From an uncultured Pedobacter sp. (GTDB lineage Bacteria > Bacteroidota > Bacteroidia > Sphingobacteriales > Sphingobacteriaceae), in NCBI RefSeq assembly GCF_913776295.1, contig NZ_CAJYOJ010000044.1, positions 1 to 64,000 on the forward strand: DNA of 64,000 nucleotides, given 5' to 3'. The notes beneath the pieces are model-generated. The model made no database searches and was not told the DNA's origin. It was given only the letters and a program-made list of their open reading frames with translations. This document shows positions 9,167 through 18,084 of this stretch, piece after piece. Both the position numbers and the translations under genes were made by a program. The number at the start of each line of letters is the position of its first letter. The stretch's first letter is position 1.

Positions 9167-10201
9167 CTATTGTTTTGTTAACTTAAGTTCTACATAGGTA
9201 ATGTTTTTACGCTCAGCAGTATAACTGATATGGATGTTTCCTTTATCATCCTGAATAATGGCTGGATAGCTATATTCGCCCTTCAAATGGTTTTCGAGGG
9301 TATAGATGTCTTCCCAGTTTTCACCATCGCTTGATATGGCCAGTTTTAATACCGAGCGGCCTTCCCACCAGTTTTTACCTGCTGTTAAAGGGTTGTAAAC
9401 AAGCAATTGCCGACCGTCTTTTAAGGTTACCGCATCGCTGCCCGAATTGGGATTGGGCAGTTGGGTAGGCTTTAGTTTTGACCAGGTTTCGCCGTCATCT
9501 GCCGACCAGCTTTCTACAATTACGTTTTGGCGGCTTCTGCAAAGCAATTGTAATTTATGATTAGGATAGATAAGGATGGATGGCTGGATAACGCCAAAGG
9601 TATCACAGTCGATCTCTATTTTCCTCCAGTTTTGGCCATTTGCATCCGATTTTTCGATGTGGATATGCCAGGTTTTTTCATCCTGGCTTTCGGTGCTTGA
9701 CGGATAGAGAATGGTTCCGTTTGCCAGTTGGATGGGTTTGTTTTTGATAGGTCCCAGGAAATTTTCCGGTAATTTTTTAGCTTCAGACCAGCTTTTACCA
9801 TTGTTGGCAGACGTTTTATATTCGGCCCACCAGGTACGGGGATTTAAGCCTACTTTGTAATGTAAAAATAAGATGCCGTTTTTTGCTTTAAAAAGAACCG
9901 GATTCCAGCAGGCTAAACGGCTGGTATCACTTTGTATCCCGTTGGCAATTTCAATAGGCTGGCTCCATTCGGTGCCCTTTTTTACCGCCGACCAGATAAC
10001 CACATCTTTGCTGCCTTCGTGTTTACCACCAAACCAGGCGGCCATTATCTTTCCGTTTCCGAGATCAACCAGTGTGGAAGCATGGCAGGCTTCGAAAGTC
10101 ACCTGCTTAAAAATAGGGCCTGATTGTATTATTTCTATTTTTTGCGCGTAGGTTGCTATGTAGAGCAGCAGTATAACAGTAAAAGAAAAAAATCTTTGCA
10201 T
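9167..10201 (-). CDS. Secreted sialidase-like (BNR/Asp-box) protein
   Basis: A 344-residue protein with a signal peptide at 1-19 (ending YIATYA). It is a six-bladed-propeller, exo-alpha-sialidase-like protein. Visible are Asp-box-like turns (SADDGETW, SSDGENW, SANNGKSW), an early substrate-pocket region ACHASTLVDLGNGKIMAAWFGG, and WNPVLF / GPIKNKP segments typical of Bacteroidota 'sialidase family' proteins. Whether it cleaves sialic acid or another glycan is not decidable from sequence. It is the last gene of a four-gene operon, 3 bp after the ABC ATPase stop. No sialate catabolic genes lie nearby. Confidence 0.8.
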   Translation of the reverse strand: MQRFFSFTVILLLYIATYAQKIEIIQSGPIFKQVTFEACHASTLVDLGNGKIMAAWFGGKHEGSKDVVIWSAVKKGTEWSQPIEIANGIQSDTSRLACWNPVLFKAKNGILFLHYKVGLNPRTWWAEYKTSANNGKSWSEAKKLPENFLGPIKNKPIQLANGTILYPSSTESQDEKTWHIHIEKSDANGQNWRKIEIDCDTFGVIQPSILIYPNHKLQLLCRSRQNVIVESWSADDGETWSKLKPTQLPNPNSGSDAVTLKDGRQLLVYNPLTAGKNWWEGRSVLKLAISSDGENWEDIYTLENHLKGEYSYPAIIQDDKGNIHISYTAERKNITYVELKLTKQ

Positions 10202-10204
10202 AAT

Positions 10205-11911
10205 TTATGGTTGGCCGGGAATAGCGGCTATAAGTTTCCGGGTATATTCGGCCTTAGGGGCATTAAACAATTCTTCAGGGAAGCCTTCTTCTTCAATTTT
10301 ACCTTTATTCATCACTAAAATCCGGTCAGAAATATGCTTGATTACCGCCAGGTCATGTGAAATGAAAATGTAAGTGAGGCCAAACTCTTCCTGTAAGGAC
10401 CTGATGACGTTGAGTACCTGCGCCTGAACAGATACATCAAGCGCTGATACAGATTCATCGCAAATGATAAATTTAGGCTGTAATGCCAAAGCCCGGGCAA
10501 TAACCACGCGTTGCCGCTGGCCTCCGCTAAACTCATGTGGGTAGCGGTTAAAATGCCCGGCCTTTAAACCAACTTTCTCTAAAAGTTCTATTACTTTTTG
10601 TTTGCGTTCGGTATCATTTTGATAAAGCCGATGTACCTTCAGGGGCTCTAATATGGATTGGCCAATACTTAACTTAGGATTTAGCGAAGCATAGGGATCC
10701 TGAAAAATAATCTGGATATCTTTTCTGAGCTTTCTCAGCTCATTTTTATTTAGGTGCGTAATATCCTGACCATCAAATATGATATTGCCGGAAGTGGGTT
10801 GGATCAACCTGAGGATGGTACGGCCCAGGGTGGTTTTTCCGCAACCAGATTCACCGACTAAACCAAGGGTTTCACCAGGAAAAACCTCAAAGTTGATACT
10901 GTCTACCGCTTTGACATAATCGGTAGTTTTACCGAATAATCCGTTGCGGATAGGATACCAGGTGCATAAATCTTTAATTTGCAGTAACGGTTTTTGCTCA
11001 TATAATTTTTGCCTTCTCTGTGTAATTTCAGTTAGTGTTAACTGATTAGCAGCCATTAAATAAGCAGGTAAATCTCCGGTTTGGTGGTTTAAAAAGTCAG
11101 CTACAACCGGTAATTTTTTTAATTGCAAGTTTGGCGAGGGTCTGCAAGCCAATAAACCTTTTGTATAAGGATGCTGTGGATTTTCGAACACTGATTTTGC
11201 CGAACCCTGTTCCACAATTTCTCCTTTATACATCACGGCAACACGATCGGCAATTTCGTTTACCACACCTAAATCGTGCGAAATAAAGATCATGGCCATG
11301 TTGCGCTCTGTTTTAAGCTTAAGAAGCAATTGCAGAATGGTTTTTTGAACGGTTACATCCAGGGCCGTGGTGGGTTCGTCGGCAATGAGCAGTTTAGGGT
11401 TGCAGCTTAAAGCCATGGCAATCATTACCCGCTGTTTTTGTCCGCCTGAAATCTGGTGCGGATAACTGTCAAAGATCTTTTCGGGCCGCGGAAGTTGCAC
11501 TTCATTAAACAGCGCAATAGTTTGCTTTTTCGCTTCAGCTTTACCCACCTTTTGGTGCAGGGTAATCGCTTCAGCCACCTGATCGCCGCAGGTAAAAACA
11601 GGGTTCAGGGAAGTCATGGGTTCCTGAAAAATCATTGAAATCTGGTTTCCCCTGATCTGTCTGATTTCGTTGGCATTTAAATTAAGCAGGCTAATGTCTT
11701 CAAAATCTATATCACCGGTAATTTTGGCAAGGCCTTCATCGTGTAAACGCATAATGGAAAACGAAGTAACCGATTTGCCGGATCCCGATTCGCCTACTAT
11801 ACCCAAAACAGTACCTTTTTTAACCGTAAAGCTAATTTTTTTAACTGCATTGAACCAGCTTCTATCTTCCTGGTTGTAGAAATCAATATTTAAATTTTCA
11901 ACGTTTAGCAT
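10205..11911 (-). CDS. Fused double ATP-binding protein of a peptide-type ABC transporter
   Basis: A 568-residue cytoplasmic protein containing two complete nucleotide-binding domains. NBD1 has Walker A GESGSGKS (40-47), signature ISGGQKQR and Walker [16 protein letters not shown]2 starts at ~310 and has [17 protein letters not shown] and [12 protein letters not shown]. Each carries the oligopeptide-transporter C-terminal segment ([21 protein letters not shown]). It corresponds to a DppD-DppF (YejF/GsiA-like) fusion. The membrane permeases and the binding protein are not in the window, so the transporter is split across the genome. Its ATG shares one base with the preceding stop (TAATG), indicating coupled translation. 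Confidence 0.92.
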   Translation of the reverse strand: MLNVENLNIDFYNQEDRSWFNAVKKISFTVKKGTVLGIVGESGSGKSVTSFSIMRLHDEGLAKITGDIDFEDISLLNLNANEIRQIRGNQISMIFQEPMTSLNPVFTCGDQVAEAITLHQKVGKAEAKKQTIALFNEVQLPRPEKIFDSYPHQISGGQKQRVMIAMALSCNPKLLIADEPTTALDVTVQKTILQLLLKLKTERNMAMIFISHDLGVVNEIADRVAVMYKGEIVEQGSAKSVFENPQHPYTKGLLACRPSPNLQLKKLPVVADFLNHQTGDLPAYLMAANQLTLTEITQRRQKLYEQKPLLQIKDLCTWYPIRNGLFGKTTDYVKAVDSINFEVFPGETLGLVGESGCGKTTLGRTILRLIQPTSGNIIFDGQDITHLNKNELRKLRKDIQIIFQDPYASLNPKLSIGQSILEPLKVHRLYQNDTERKQKVIELLEKVGLKAGHFNRYPHEFSGGQRQRVVIARALALQPKFIICDESVSALDVSVQAQVLNVIRSLQEEFGLTYIFISHDLAVIKHISDRILVMNKGKIEEEGFPEELFNAPKAEYTRKLIAAIPGQP

Positions 11912-12171
11912 TAAATTTTACCGATTACAATTTCTTTTGAACCTGATTCTAAACTATTACAATCATCTAAATGATAATGGCAACCGAGGGGAGTTTCGAT
12001 TTGTGCCAGAAAAAGCAGCTGTTTTGCTAAAGAAATTAAGCCTGACTGGTTCGCTGAGATCACAATCTGATCATTTATAACTTTGCTTTTAATTACAAAT
12101 CCATCCTCCCACATAGATATAGCACCCTTTTCTTTATCGTATTCCGGAATGTTTATTTTTAATTCAGCCAT
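11911..12171 (-). CDS. Small protein resembling Imm32 immunity proteins
   Basis: An 86-residue protein. Its central QSGLISLAKQLLFLAQ helix, a GCHYHLDD motif and a closing SKEIVIGKI strand resemble the Imm32 immunity family, found in polymorphic-toxin loci and also as orphans. No toxin is encoded next to it, so an immunity role is unproven. It shares single bases with both neighbours (TGATG with the exonuclease stop, TAATG with the ABC start), so it is translated as part of that operon. A housekeeping role is equally possible. Confidence 0.6.
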   Translation of the reverse strand: MAELKINIPEYDKEKGAISMWEDGFVIKSKVINDQIVISANQSGLISLAKQLLFLAQIETPLGCHYHLDDCNSLESGSKEIVIGKI

Positions 12172-12884
12172 CAGGTTACAATGGTAATATTTTCTTCCGG
12201 AATTATATCCATCCCTTTAAATTTTAACAGCACCTGTGCCGTAGTAATTACATCTTTCTGGCAATAGGTTACAATCCGGGGCAGGTTTTTTTCTTCATAG
12301 TATACCTGTTTTACCTGACTGCCGTTGATATCATCTTTTGGAGTAGGTATATCCAGAATGGCAGCCAGGAGGTTAAGCGACGTGAAATGTTTATAATCGC
12401 CAAATTTCCAGAGTTCCATGGTATCGATATGATTAATTTCCCAGGGTTTTTTGCCCGATAATTCCAGTTGTAAAGGAATTTCTATTCGATTGATCAGAAG
12501 TCTCCGGCACAGGTAAGGAAAATCAAACTCTTTTCCGTTATGGGCGCAGAACATCAGGTTTGGCGTTTGTTTGTTCAGCAATGTTGCGAATTGTAAAAGA
12601 ATTTCATGTTCATCATGGCCGGAAAAGGATTTGATGCGCAGTTTGTTTATTTTTTCCTCCGTATAAAAAATGCCGAGACTGATGCAGATAATTTTACCAA
12701 ATTCGGCCATGATACCTGCACGGTCGTAAAAGTCTTCAGCACTTTGGTCACCATTGCGCTGGTAATGCGTTTTTTGTTCCCAAAGTTCCTGGAACTGAGG
12801 TGGTACATCCTGAAAGGAAGGATATTGTGGAACGGTTTCAATATCAAGAACCATAACCTGGTTTAAATCTATCGTTTTTAACAT
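12171..12884 (-). CDS. DEDD-type 3'-5' exonuclease (PolB-like exonuclease domain)
   Basis: A 237-residue RNase H-fold exonuclease. Exo I is VLDIETVP near residue 12, Exo II is FCAHNGKEFDFPYL near 115, and Exo III is YCQKDVITTAQV near 208, placing the four acidic metal ligands. The family is a stand-alone relative of the proofreading domain of family B DNA polymerases, probably acting in DNA repair or RNA trimming. It is the first gene of the coupled operon running down to 9167. Confidence 0.88.
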   Translation of the reverse strand: MLKTIDLNQVMVLDIETVPQYPSFQDVPPQFQELWEQKTHYQRNGDQSAEDFYDRAGIMAEFGKIICISLGIFYTEEKINKLRIKSFSGHDEHEILLQFATLLNKQTPNLMFCAHNGKEFDFPYLCRRLLINRIEIPLQLELSGKKPWEINHIDTMELWKFGDYKHFTSLNLLAAILDIPTPKDDINGSQVKQVYYEEKNLPRIVTYCQKDVITTAQVLLKFKGMDIIPEENITIVT

Positions 12885-13167
12885 ATAAACAGTTTTCAGT
12901 TAACAGTTTTCGATTAACAATTTACAGTTTTCTGTTCATAATTATAGAGACAGAGTGTATTTAGTTACACATGTGAGCAGGCAGGTCACGCTTTAGGGGA
13001 AGGAAAAGTCAGAAATGACTTTTCTATTTTTGGTGCATATAGCAGTCCGAAATTGGGTGAGCAGTCTTGAAGCCCGTTATTAGGGATTTGTAATCCCTAA
13101 TAAAGTTTGTCTTTTAGCGCGGATTTACGTAGTAGAGATAACGATTATTGGCTAAATGTAATCTAAA
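12885..13167. repeat. Intergenic repeats and hairpins
   Basis: About 12885-12940 is a degenerate array of CAGTTTTC/AACAGTT words. A perfect hairpin AAAAGTCA-GAAA-TGACTTTT lies at 13006-13025, and a second, TTATTAGGGAT...AATCCCTAATAA, at about 13076-13102. The last one could end transcription of the DUF72 operon. No gene is seen. Confidence 0.55.
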
Positions 13168-14073
13168 CTAAAATAAGCTTGGTGAACCGGGCGAAGCCTG
13201 GTTGGCCATTGCAGGGATCTTTAAATTTGTCCCCACCGCTTTGTTCAGTTTTTCTGTAAAATAAGCGGAGAATAACGGAGAGGAAAGTTCAACATTTTGA
13301 TGTACAAAGAAGTATAAGTTTTCTAAACCCTGCTCTTTCCAGGTTACAATTCTTTCAATCCAGTCATCCAAACGCCTTTTATCGATTTCGTCATCATTGG
13401 CACCCACAAAACGTATAAATGCTGTTGGTGTAGTTAACCGCATGTGCAGCATGTCTCTTCGGCCCGAAGTATCAACAAGGATGTTGGTAATCCCATTGTT
13501 TTCAAAAAGTTTTGCAAATTCATTCGCGATGGCCGGATTGGTAAACCATTCTGTATTTCTCACTTCCACACCCAATGGGATTACCTTTGGAAATTCGTTG
13601 ATTACAATTTTCAGCCTTTCAAAATCCTTAGGTTTAAAGTTATCGTGCAGCTGAAGAAAAGCCATGCCCAATTTATCTTCGAAATTACTAATGGCATCGC
13701 AGTATTGCGCTACAGGTTCCTTCACGTTGATTAATCTTTTAAAGTGACTGATGGTATTGGTCAGTTTCGGAAAAAATTTGAAATCTGCAGGTGTTTTTTG
13801 TGTCCAGGTGATAACCTGTTCACGGGTAGGCATACCGTAGAAAGTGGCATTCAATTCGATCGAATTAAACTGGGTAGCATAATAGGTCAGTTCATCCTTT
13901 GTTCCTTTTGGATAAAAACCTTTTAAATCGGCCTTGTTCCACTTTGCACAGCCAACAAAAGCCTTAAAAACCTGTTTAGGTTTATTTTGAGCCAAAATGG
14001 CCGCAGTTTCCGGAGCATCTGCCGGAAGGGTATAATCTATTATGGAAGGATCTTCTACTTTACCGAATTGCAT
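13168..14073 (-). CDS. DUF72 (YecE-like) domain protein
   Basis: A 301-residue protein with a TIM-barrel-type DUF72 fold. It shows FVGCAKWNKADLKGFYP near residue 38, YYATQFNSIELNATFYGMP, FKFFPKLTNTISH and a C-terminal LYFFVHQN motif. The family is widespread and biochemically uncharacterised. The start is 14 bp from the stop of the DUF5615 toxin gene on the same strand, so it may be cotranscribed with the toxin-antitoxin pair. Confidence 0.9.
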   Translation of the reverse strand: MQFGKVEDPSIIDYTLPADAPETAAILAQNKPKQVFKAFVGCAKWNKADLKGFYPKGTKDELTYYATQFNSIELNATFYGMPTREQVITWTQKTPADFKFFPKLTNTISHFKRLINVKEPVAQYCDAISNFEDKLGMAFLQLHDNFKPKDFERLKIVINEFPKVIPLGVEVRNTEWFTNPAIANEFAKLFENNGITNILVDTSGRRDMLHMRLTTPTAFIRFVGANDDEIDKRRLDDWIERIVTWKEQGLENLYFFVHQNVELSSPLFSAYFTEKLNKAVGTNLKIPAMANQASPGSPSLF

Positions 14074-14087
14074 TTTTTAAAAATATG

Positions 14088-14441
14088 TTAGGTGATACTA
14101 ATTACGTTGACTTCTTCTGTTTTATTTAAAAGAACTTCTAATGCTGGGTTAATCTTTGGTTCCAGCCTTTGCCAAAACAGTTTGTTTGAACAATTCCCGA
14201 ATTTAATAAGAATAAGTTTTGGAGGAGCACCAAACCAATCGATTAATTCTTTGAAATCAGAATCCTTGGAAACAATTATGACATTCTTTTTAATTTGAGC
14301 CATTCTAAAAATGGTCAAGTCATCTACTGAATGCAAATTTAGGCAGAAAGAGGATCTTGTTTTAAAATTTGTGTATTCTGAAATCCACTTGGCAATTATA
14401 GGAGATATATTGGTGTCGACCCAAATTTCCCAATCATTCAT
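14088..14441 (-). CDS. DUF5615 PIN-like toxin
   Basis: A 117-residue protein with the Mut7-C/PIN-like layout: an early acidic residue in WVDTNISP, the LHSVDDLTIFRMA segment, and VSKDSDFKELIDWFGAPPKLILIKFGN containing the second acidic pair. DUF5615 proteins are predicted ribonucleases and toxins, normally paired with DUF433 antitoxins, as here. The start overlaps the antitoxin stop by 8 bp. The acidic residues are retained, so the protein looks active. Confidence 0.85.
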   Translation of the reverse strand: MNDWEIWVDTNISPIIAKWISEYTNFKTRSSFCLNLHSVDDLTIFRMAQIKKNVIIVSKDSDFKELIDWFGAPPKLILIKFGNCSNKLFWQRLEPKINPALEVLLNKTEEVNVISIT

Positions 14442-14670
14442 ACATTAAGTCCTCATCTACTTTTTGGGCGCTGTATAAAAGGACAGCCCTAATATCTTCC
14501 TTTTCCAGGATGGGATGTTCTTCGAGGATTTGTTCCTCACTCATGCCACTTGCTAATAGTTCAAGTATATCAGAAACCGGAAATCTCAACCCGCGTATTG
14601 TTGGTCTTCCTCCCATCAAACCATCAGTAGCAATGATCCGATCGAATAACTTAATTTGTTCACGTGCCAT
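14434..14670 (-). CDS. DUF433 antitoxin
   Basis: A 78-residue protein from the ATG at 14670; a TTG two codons upstream is also in frame. It has the DUF433 motif GGRPTIRGLRFPVSDILELLASG, then EEQILEEHPILEKEDIRAVLLYS, a small HTH-like domain that binds the operator and neutralises the partner toxin. It forms a type II pair with the downstream DUF5615 gene and overlaps it by 8 bp. A -7-like TATATTTG lies 3 bases before the ATG, so the mRNA may be nearly leaderless. Confidence 0.85.
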   Translation of the reverse strand: MAREQIKLFDRIIATDGLMGGRPTIRGLRFPVSDILELLASGMSEEQILEEHPILEKEDIRAVLLYSAQKVDEDLMYE

Positions 14671-14673
14671 ATT

Positions 14674-14681
14674 CAAATATA
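14674..14681 (-). promoter_or_regulatory. Possible -7 box of the toxin-antitoxin operon
   Basis: TATATTTG on the minus strand matches TAnnTTTG exactly and ends 3 bases before the antitoxin ATG. No clear -33 TTTG is seen at the right distance, where the speA terminator hairpin sits. If it is used, the transcript has almost no leader. Confidence 0.35.
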
Positions 14682-14715
14682 AAAAAAAATACCTCAGTAA
14701 AAAAACTGAGGTATT
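14681..14715 (-). terminator. Rho-independent terminator of speA
   Basis: An 11-bp stem, AATACCTCAGT / ACTGAGGTATT (14688-14698 with 14705-14715), is followed on the minus strand by a run of T (A-run 14681-14689). It lies 49 bp after the arginine decarboxylase stop and separates it from the toxin-antitoxin genes. Confidence 0.9.
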
Positions 14716-14763
14716 TATGTATTTTAATTAATGTTTTGTTTTACGCTCGCTAAATCAAATGAT

Positions 14764-16152
14764 CTAGTAACCCAGTATCTTCAACACTTGCTTACTGTTC
14801 TGCTCTTCACCAAAAACTTCAAAATTGAAACTCTCGTCACGGTTTCTGCGGATTAACACATGTTTCGGACTTGGCAATAAACAGTGATGTATACCGCCAT
14901 AACCGCTCAATACCTCTTGGTACGCACCTGTATGAAAGAATCCTAAATACTGCACCTTACGGGTTTTAGGCATAAATACACTGTTCATGTGGGCTTCCTG
15001 GTTGTAATAATCCTGTCCATCGCAGGTAATACCGCCAAGGTTAACCCGTTCGTACTCTGCATCCCAGTTGTTAATTGGTAGCAGGATATATTTTTGGTTT
15101 AAAGCCCAAACGTCTGGCAGGTTGGTAATAAAAGAACCATCCAACATTAACCAGCGTTCGCGGTCGTTTTGCTGTTTACGCCCTAAAACCTTGTATAAGA
15201 TACCCGAAGCCTCCGCAACGGTATACTTACCAAATTCGGTAATAATATCTGGTTCCATAACTTCGTGGATGGCGCAGATTTCTTTAATCCTTTTTACAAT
15301 TTCGTTTACCATGTATTCGTAATCGAAATCAAAAACCAGCGAATCTTTGAACGGCATACCCCCGCCGATATCAAGCGTATCCAGATCAGGGTTGATTTTT
15401 TTGAATTTACAGTAAAGGGTTACGTATTTTTCCAGTTCGTTCCAGTAATAAGGCGAATCGGTAATTCCAGAATTAATAAAAAAGTGTAATAGCTTTACAC
15501 GGAAGTTAGGATTGTGTACAATTTTGTTGTTATAAAAGTCGATTACGTCTTCCATACGCACACCTAACCGCGAAGTATAAAACTGCGAATCTGGTTGCTC
15601 TTCGGCCGCTATACGGATGCCCAGGTTACAAGGGGTATCGATATCTACCTCATCATCAAAAAGGTTAAATTCCTCTTTGTTATCTAAAACCGGAATAATA
15701 TTGGTATAACCATCGTGTAGCATATCAATGATATACTGTTTGTACTGGTAAGTTTTAAATCCGTTGCAAATAATGGTTGTATCTTTGGTTAATGCACCTT
15801 TTTTTTCCAATGCATCAACCATAGGCATATCAAAAGCAGAAGAAGTTTCGAGGTGGATATTGTTCTTTAGGGCTTCTTCAACAATGTGTCTGAAATGCGA
15901 ACTTTTTGTGCAATAACAATATTTGTAATCGCCGCGATAGTTGTTTTTTAAGATGGCAGTTTGGAAAAGAATTTTCGCCTGTTGAATTTTCTTGCTTACC
16001 ATGGGTAAGTAGGTGAAACGTAGGGGAGTGCCATAAGTTTCGATCATTTCCATCAGGTTTAAATCCTGAAAATATAATTCATCATCTATCACATCAAAGC
16101 CTTCCTGCGGAAAGCCAACGCTTAGATCGAGAAATTCGGAGTAACTCTGCAT
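14764..16152 (-). CDS. speA: Biosynthetic-type arginine decarboxylase (PLP fold III, Bacteroidota form)
   Basis: A 462-residue PLP-dependent decarboxylase of alanine-racemase fold. The Schiff-base lysine is probably that in YKYCYCTKSSH (near 80). The phosphate-binding glycines are in LDIGGGMPFKDS, and the catalytic C-terminal region is around DGSFITNLPDVWALNQKY. It converts arginine to agmatine for polyamine synthesis. It is shorter than the ~650-residue E. coli SpeA, as is usual for Bacteroidota homologues. No agmatinase or carbamoylputrescine genes lie in the window. A strong terminator follows. Confidence 0.88.
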   Translation of the reverse strand: MQSYSEFLDLSVGFPQEGFDVIDDELYFQDLNLMEMIETYGTPLRFTYLPMVSKKIQQAKILFQTAILKNNYRGDYKYCYCTKSSHFRHIVEEALKNNIHLETSSAFDMPMVDALEKKGALTKDTTIICNGFKTYQYKQYIIDMLHDGYTNIIPVLDNKEEFNLFDDEVDIDTPCNLGIRIAAEEQPDSQFYTSRLGVRMEDVIDFYNNKIVHNPNFRVKLLHFFINSGITDSPYYWNELEKYVTLYCKFKKINPDLDTLDIGGGMPFKDSLVFDFDYEYMVNEIVKRIKEICAIHEVMEPDIITEFGKYTVAEASGILYKVLGRKQQNDRERWLMLDGSFITNLPDVWALNQKYILLPINNWDAEYERVNLGGITCDGQDYYNQEAHMNSVFMPKTRKVQYLGFFHTGAYQEVLSGYGGIHHCLLPSPKHVLIRRNRDESFNFEVFGEEQNSKQVLKILGY

Positions 16153-16355
16153 TTACTGTTAAATAATTTTTGCAAAAATGTAATTTTAAATCGAGAATTA
16201 AACGGTATTAAGAATATTTTTACGGTGAATAAACGCTTAGATTAGCTACTAAGTTTCAATAGCGGGTTATTTTTAATAAGGAGCATCAATATATTTTATT
16301 TAACTAAATGGAAATCAGTAATATATAAGTGGTGATTATGTTTCCTGTATAAGAA
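16153..16355. other. AT-rich upstream region of speA
   Basis: AT-rich, no gene. It presumably holds the speA promoter; the minus-strand sequence ACATTTTTGC close to the start resembles a -7 box with two extra bases. Confidence 0.3.
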
Positions 16356-17330
16356 AAGCAGGTTCCTGTTTTCTATAGATTTTGGTTAGCCCTGCTCTCT
16401 ACTTTACTCGTTGCACTTGTGTTCGTTTCGATCAGGTTTAGGTGGCAAGAACCGTACAGCTATTGATGGTTTTATAGCAAGGTGCTTTAATGTGAAAGTT
16501 TTCCGTGTGTTCTGAGCTTCCGTGGCAAAAAATAAATGGTTCGTGCAGATACGAACCACGGCAGAAAAGGTTTGTTAAGTAAAAAATGATGCTTGCTGAT
16601 CACGTGGAAAGCAGTTTCCTTTTTTTATGGGTCGGGTTAGTCCTGCTCTCCACTTTACTCGTTGCATTCGTGTTCGTTCCGATCAGGTTTAGGTGGCAAG
16701 AACCGTGCAGCTATTGATGGTTTTATAGCAAGGTGCTTTAATGTGAAAGTTTTCCGTGTGTTCTGAGCTTCCGTGGCAAAAAATAAATGGTTTGTGCAGA
16801 CACGAACCACGGCAGAAAAGGTTGGTTAAGTAAAAAATGATGCTTGCTGATCACGAGGAAAGCAGTTTCCTGTTTTTATGGGGTCGGGTTAGCCCTGCTC
16901 TCCACTTTACTCGTTGCACTCGTGTTCGTTCCGATCAGGTTTAGGTGGCAAGGACCGTACTACTGTTTAGGTTTTTATAGCCCGGTGCTTTAATGTGAAA
17001 GTTTTCCGTGTGTTCTGAGCTTCCGTGGCAAAAAAATAAATGGTTCGTGCAGACACGAAACACGGCAGAAAAGGTTTGTTAAGTAAAAAATGATGCTTTC
17101 TGATCACGAGGAAAGCAGCTTCCTGTTTTTATGGGGTCGGGTTAGCCCTGCTCTCCACTTTACTCGTTGCACTCGTGTTCGTTCCGATCAGGTTTAGGTG
17201 GCAAGGACCGTACTACTGTTTAGGTTTTTATAGCCTGGTGCTTTAATGTGAAAGTTTTCCGTGTGTTCTGAGCTTCCGTGGCAAAAAAATAAATGGTTCG
17301 TGCAGACATGAAACACGTCGTATATTGGTG
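16356..17330. repeat. Four tandem ~251-bp repeats
   Basis: Four near-identical units have their GCCCTGCTCTCCACTTTACT cores starting at about 16388, 16639, 16891 and 17143. Each unit carries, in order, that core closing with GATCAGGTTTAG, the GTGCTTTAATGTG block, TTCCGTGTGTTCTGAGCTTC, and a hairpin TGGTTCGTG-CAGA-CACGAACCA (copies at about 16537, 16788, 17041 and 17294). There is no conserved open frame. Confidence 0.88.
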
Positions 17331-17339
17331 ATAATGGCA

Positions 17340-17470
17340 TTGATAACGATACAATCGTTGGGCTACTCAGGCACGTGTTAGAAACGCGCGCTAGCTATGA
17401 GAGTGAAGGATATGGTTTTGTAACGATACAATCGTTGGACTACTCAGTCACGCGTTTGAAACGCGCGCCA
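17340..17470. repeat. Paired hairpin elements with CACGCGTTT...AAACGCGCGCC
   Basis: Two copies of AACGATACAATCGTT-(G)GGCTACTCAG followed by CACGCGTTTGAAACGCGCGCC-type palindromes (about 17372-17392 and 17449-17469). A third palindrome of the same type lies at 18788-18808. They sit beyond the 3' end of the PhnA-like gene and could fold in RNA. Confidence 0.7.
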
Positions 17471-17505
17471 ACAAACAACTGCTAACACGAAACGCCAGCT
17501 CGAAA

Positions 17506-18084
17506 TTAACCTTTTCTCAGATATTTAGTTAAAATCACAATGGTCTGCCCTTCTACTTTACCTTCAATCTGTTCAGTATTATCATGTACCAAACGAATGT
17601 TTTTGACTACAGTACCCAATTTAGCACTCAATGTTGAGCCTTTAACATCAAGGGTTTTAACTAAAACTACGGTATCGCCTTCAAATAAACGGGTGCCGTT
17701 GCTGTCCTGATGGAATTCCACTGTGCCTTCCTGCTCATGGTCGCCGGTTTTTTTAGCCCATTCCAATGTCTCATCATCGAGATATAAAATATCCAGACTA
17801 TCTGCTGCCCAACCTTCATTTCTCAGCCGGCTTAACATGCGCCAGGCCACTACCTGAACAGGGGCAAATTCAGACCACATGGTTTCCGTCAAAATTTTCC
17901 AGTGACCGGCATCAAGCTGTTCATTTTTTTCAATCTGATCTAAACAGGTCTTACAAACTAAAATGCTATTATCGGCATTGGCGTTGCTGGTGGGTGGTAC
18001 CTCGTAAACCGATAAGCTGTTTTGAGCGGTACACAGTTCGCATTTATTGCCTGAACGGGTTTGCAATTCTTGTAGTAAAGACAT
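17506..18084 (-). CDS. PhnA-domain protein
   Basis: A 192-residue protein from MSLLQELQTRSG (18084). An upstream in-frame extension to 18228 runs into a repeat and lacks family similarity. The N-terminal zinc ribbon has CELC (residues ~16-19) and CKTC pairs. The C-terminal PhnA domain has the GDTVVLVKTLDVKG / KLGTVVKNIRL / LTKYLRKG motifs. Despite the name, most PhnA proteins are not tied to phosphonate use, and there are no phn genes here. It is isolated, with repeats on both sides. Confidence 0.9.
   Translation of the reverse strand: MSLLQELQTRSGNKCELCTAQNSLSVYEVPPTSNANADNSILVCKTCLDQIEKNEQLDAGHWKILTETMWSEFAPVQVVAWRMLSRLRNEGWAADSLDILYLDDETLEWAKKTGDHEQEGTVEFHQDSNGTRLFEGDTVVLVKTLDVKGSTLSAKLGTVVKNIRLVHDNTEQIEGKVEGQTIVILTKYLRKG

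Noticed and set aside
10205..11911. Complete peptide transporter operon
   Set aside because: Only the fused ATPases are present; no permease or binding-protein genes in the window.
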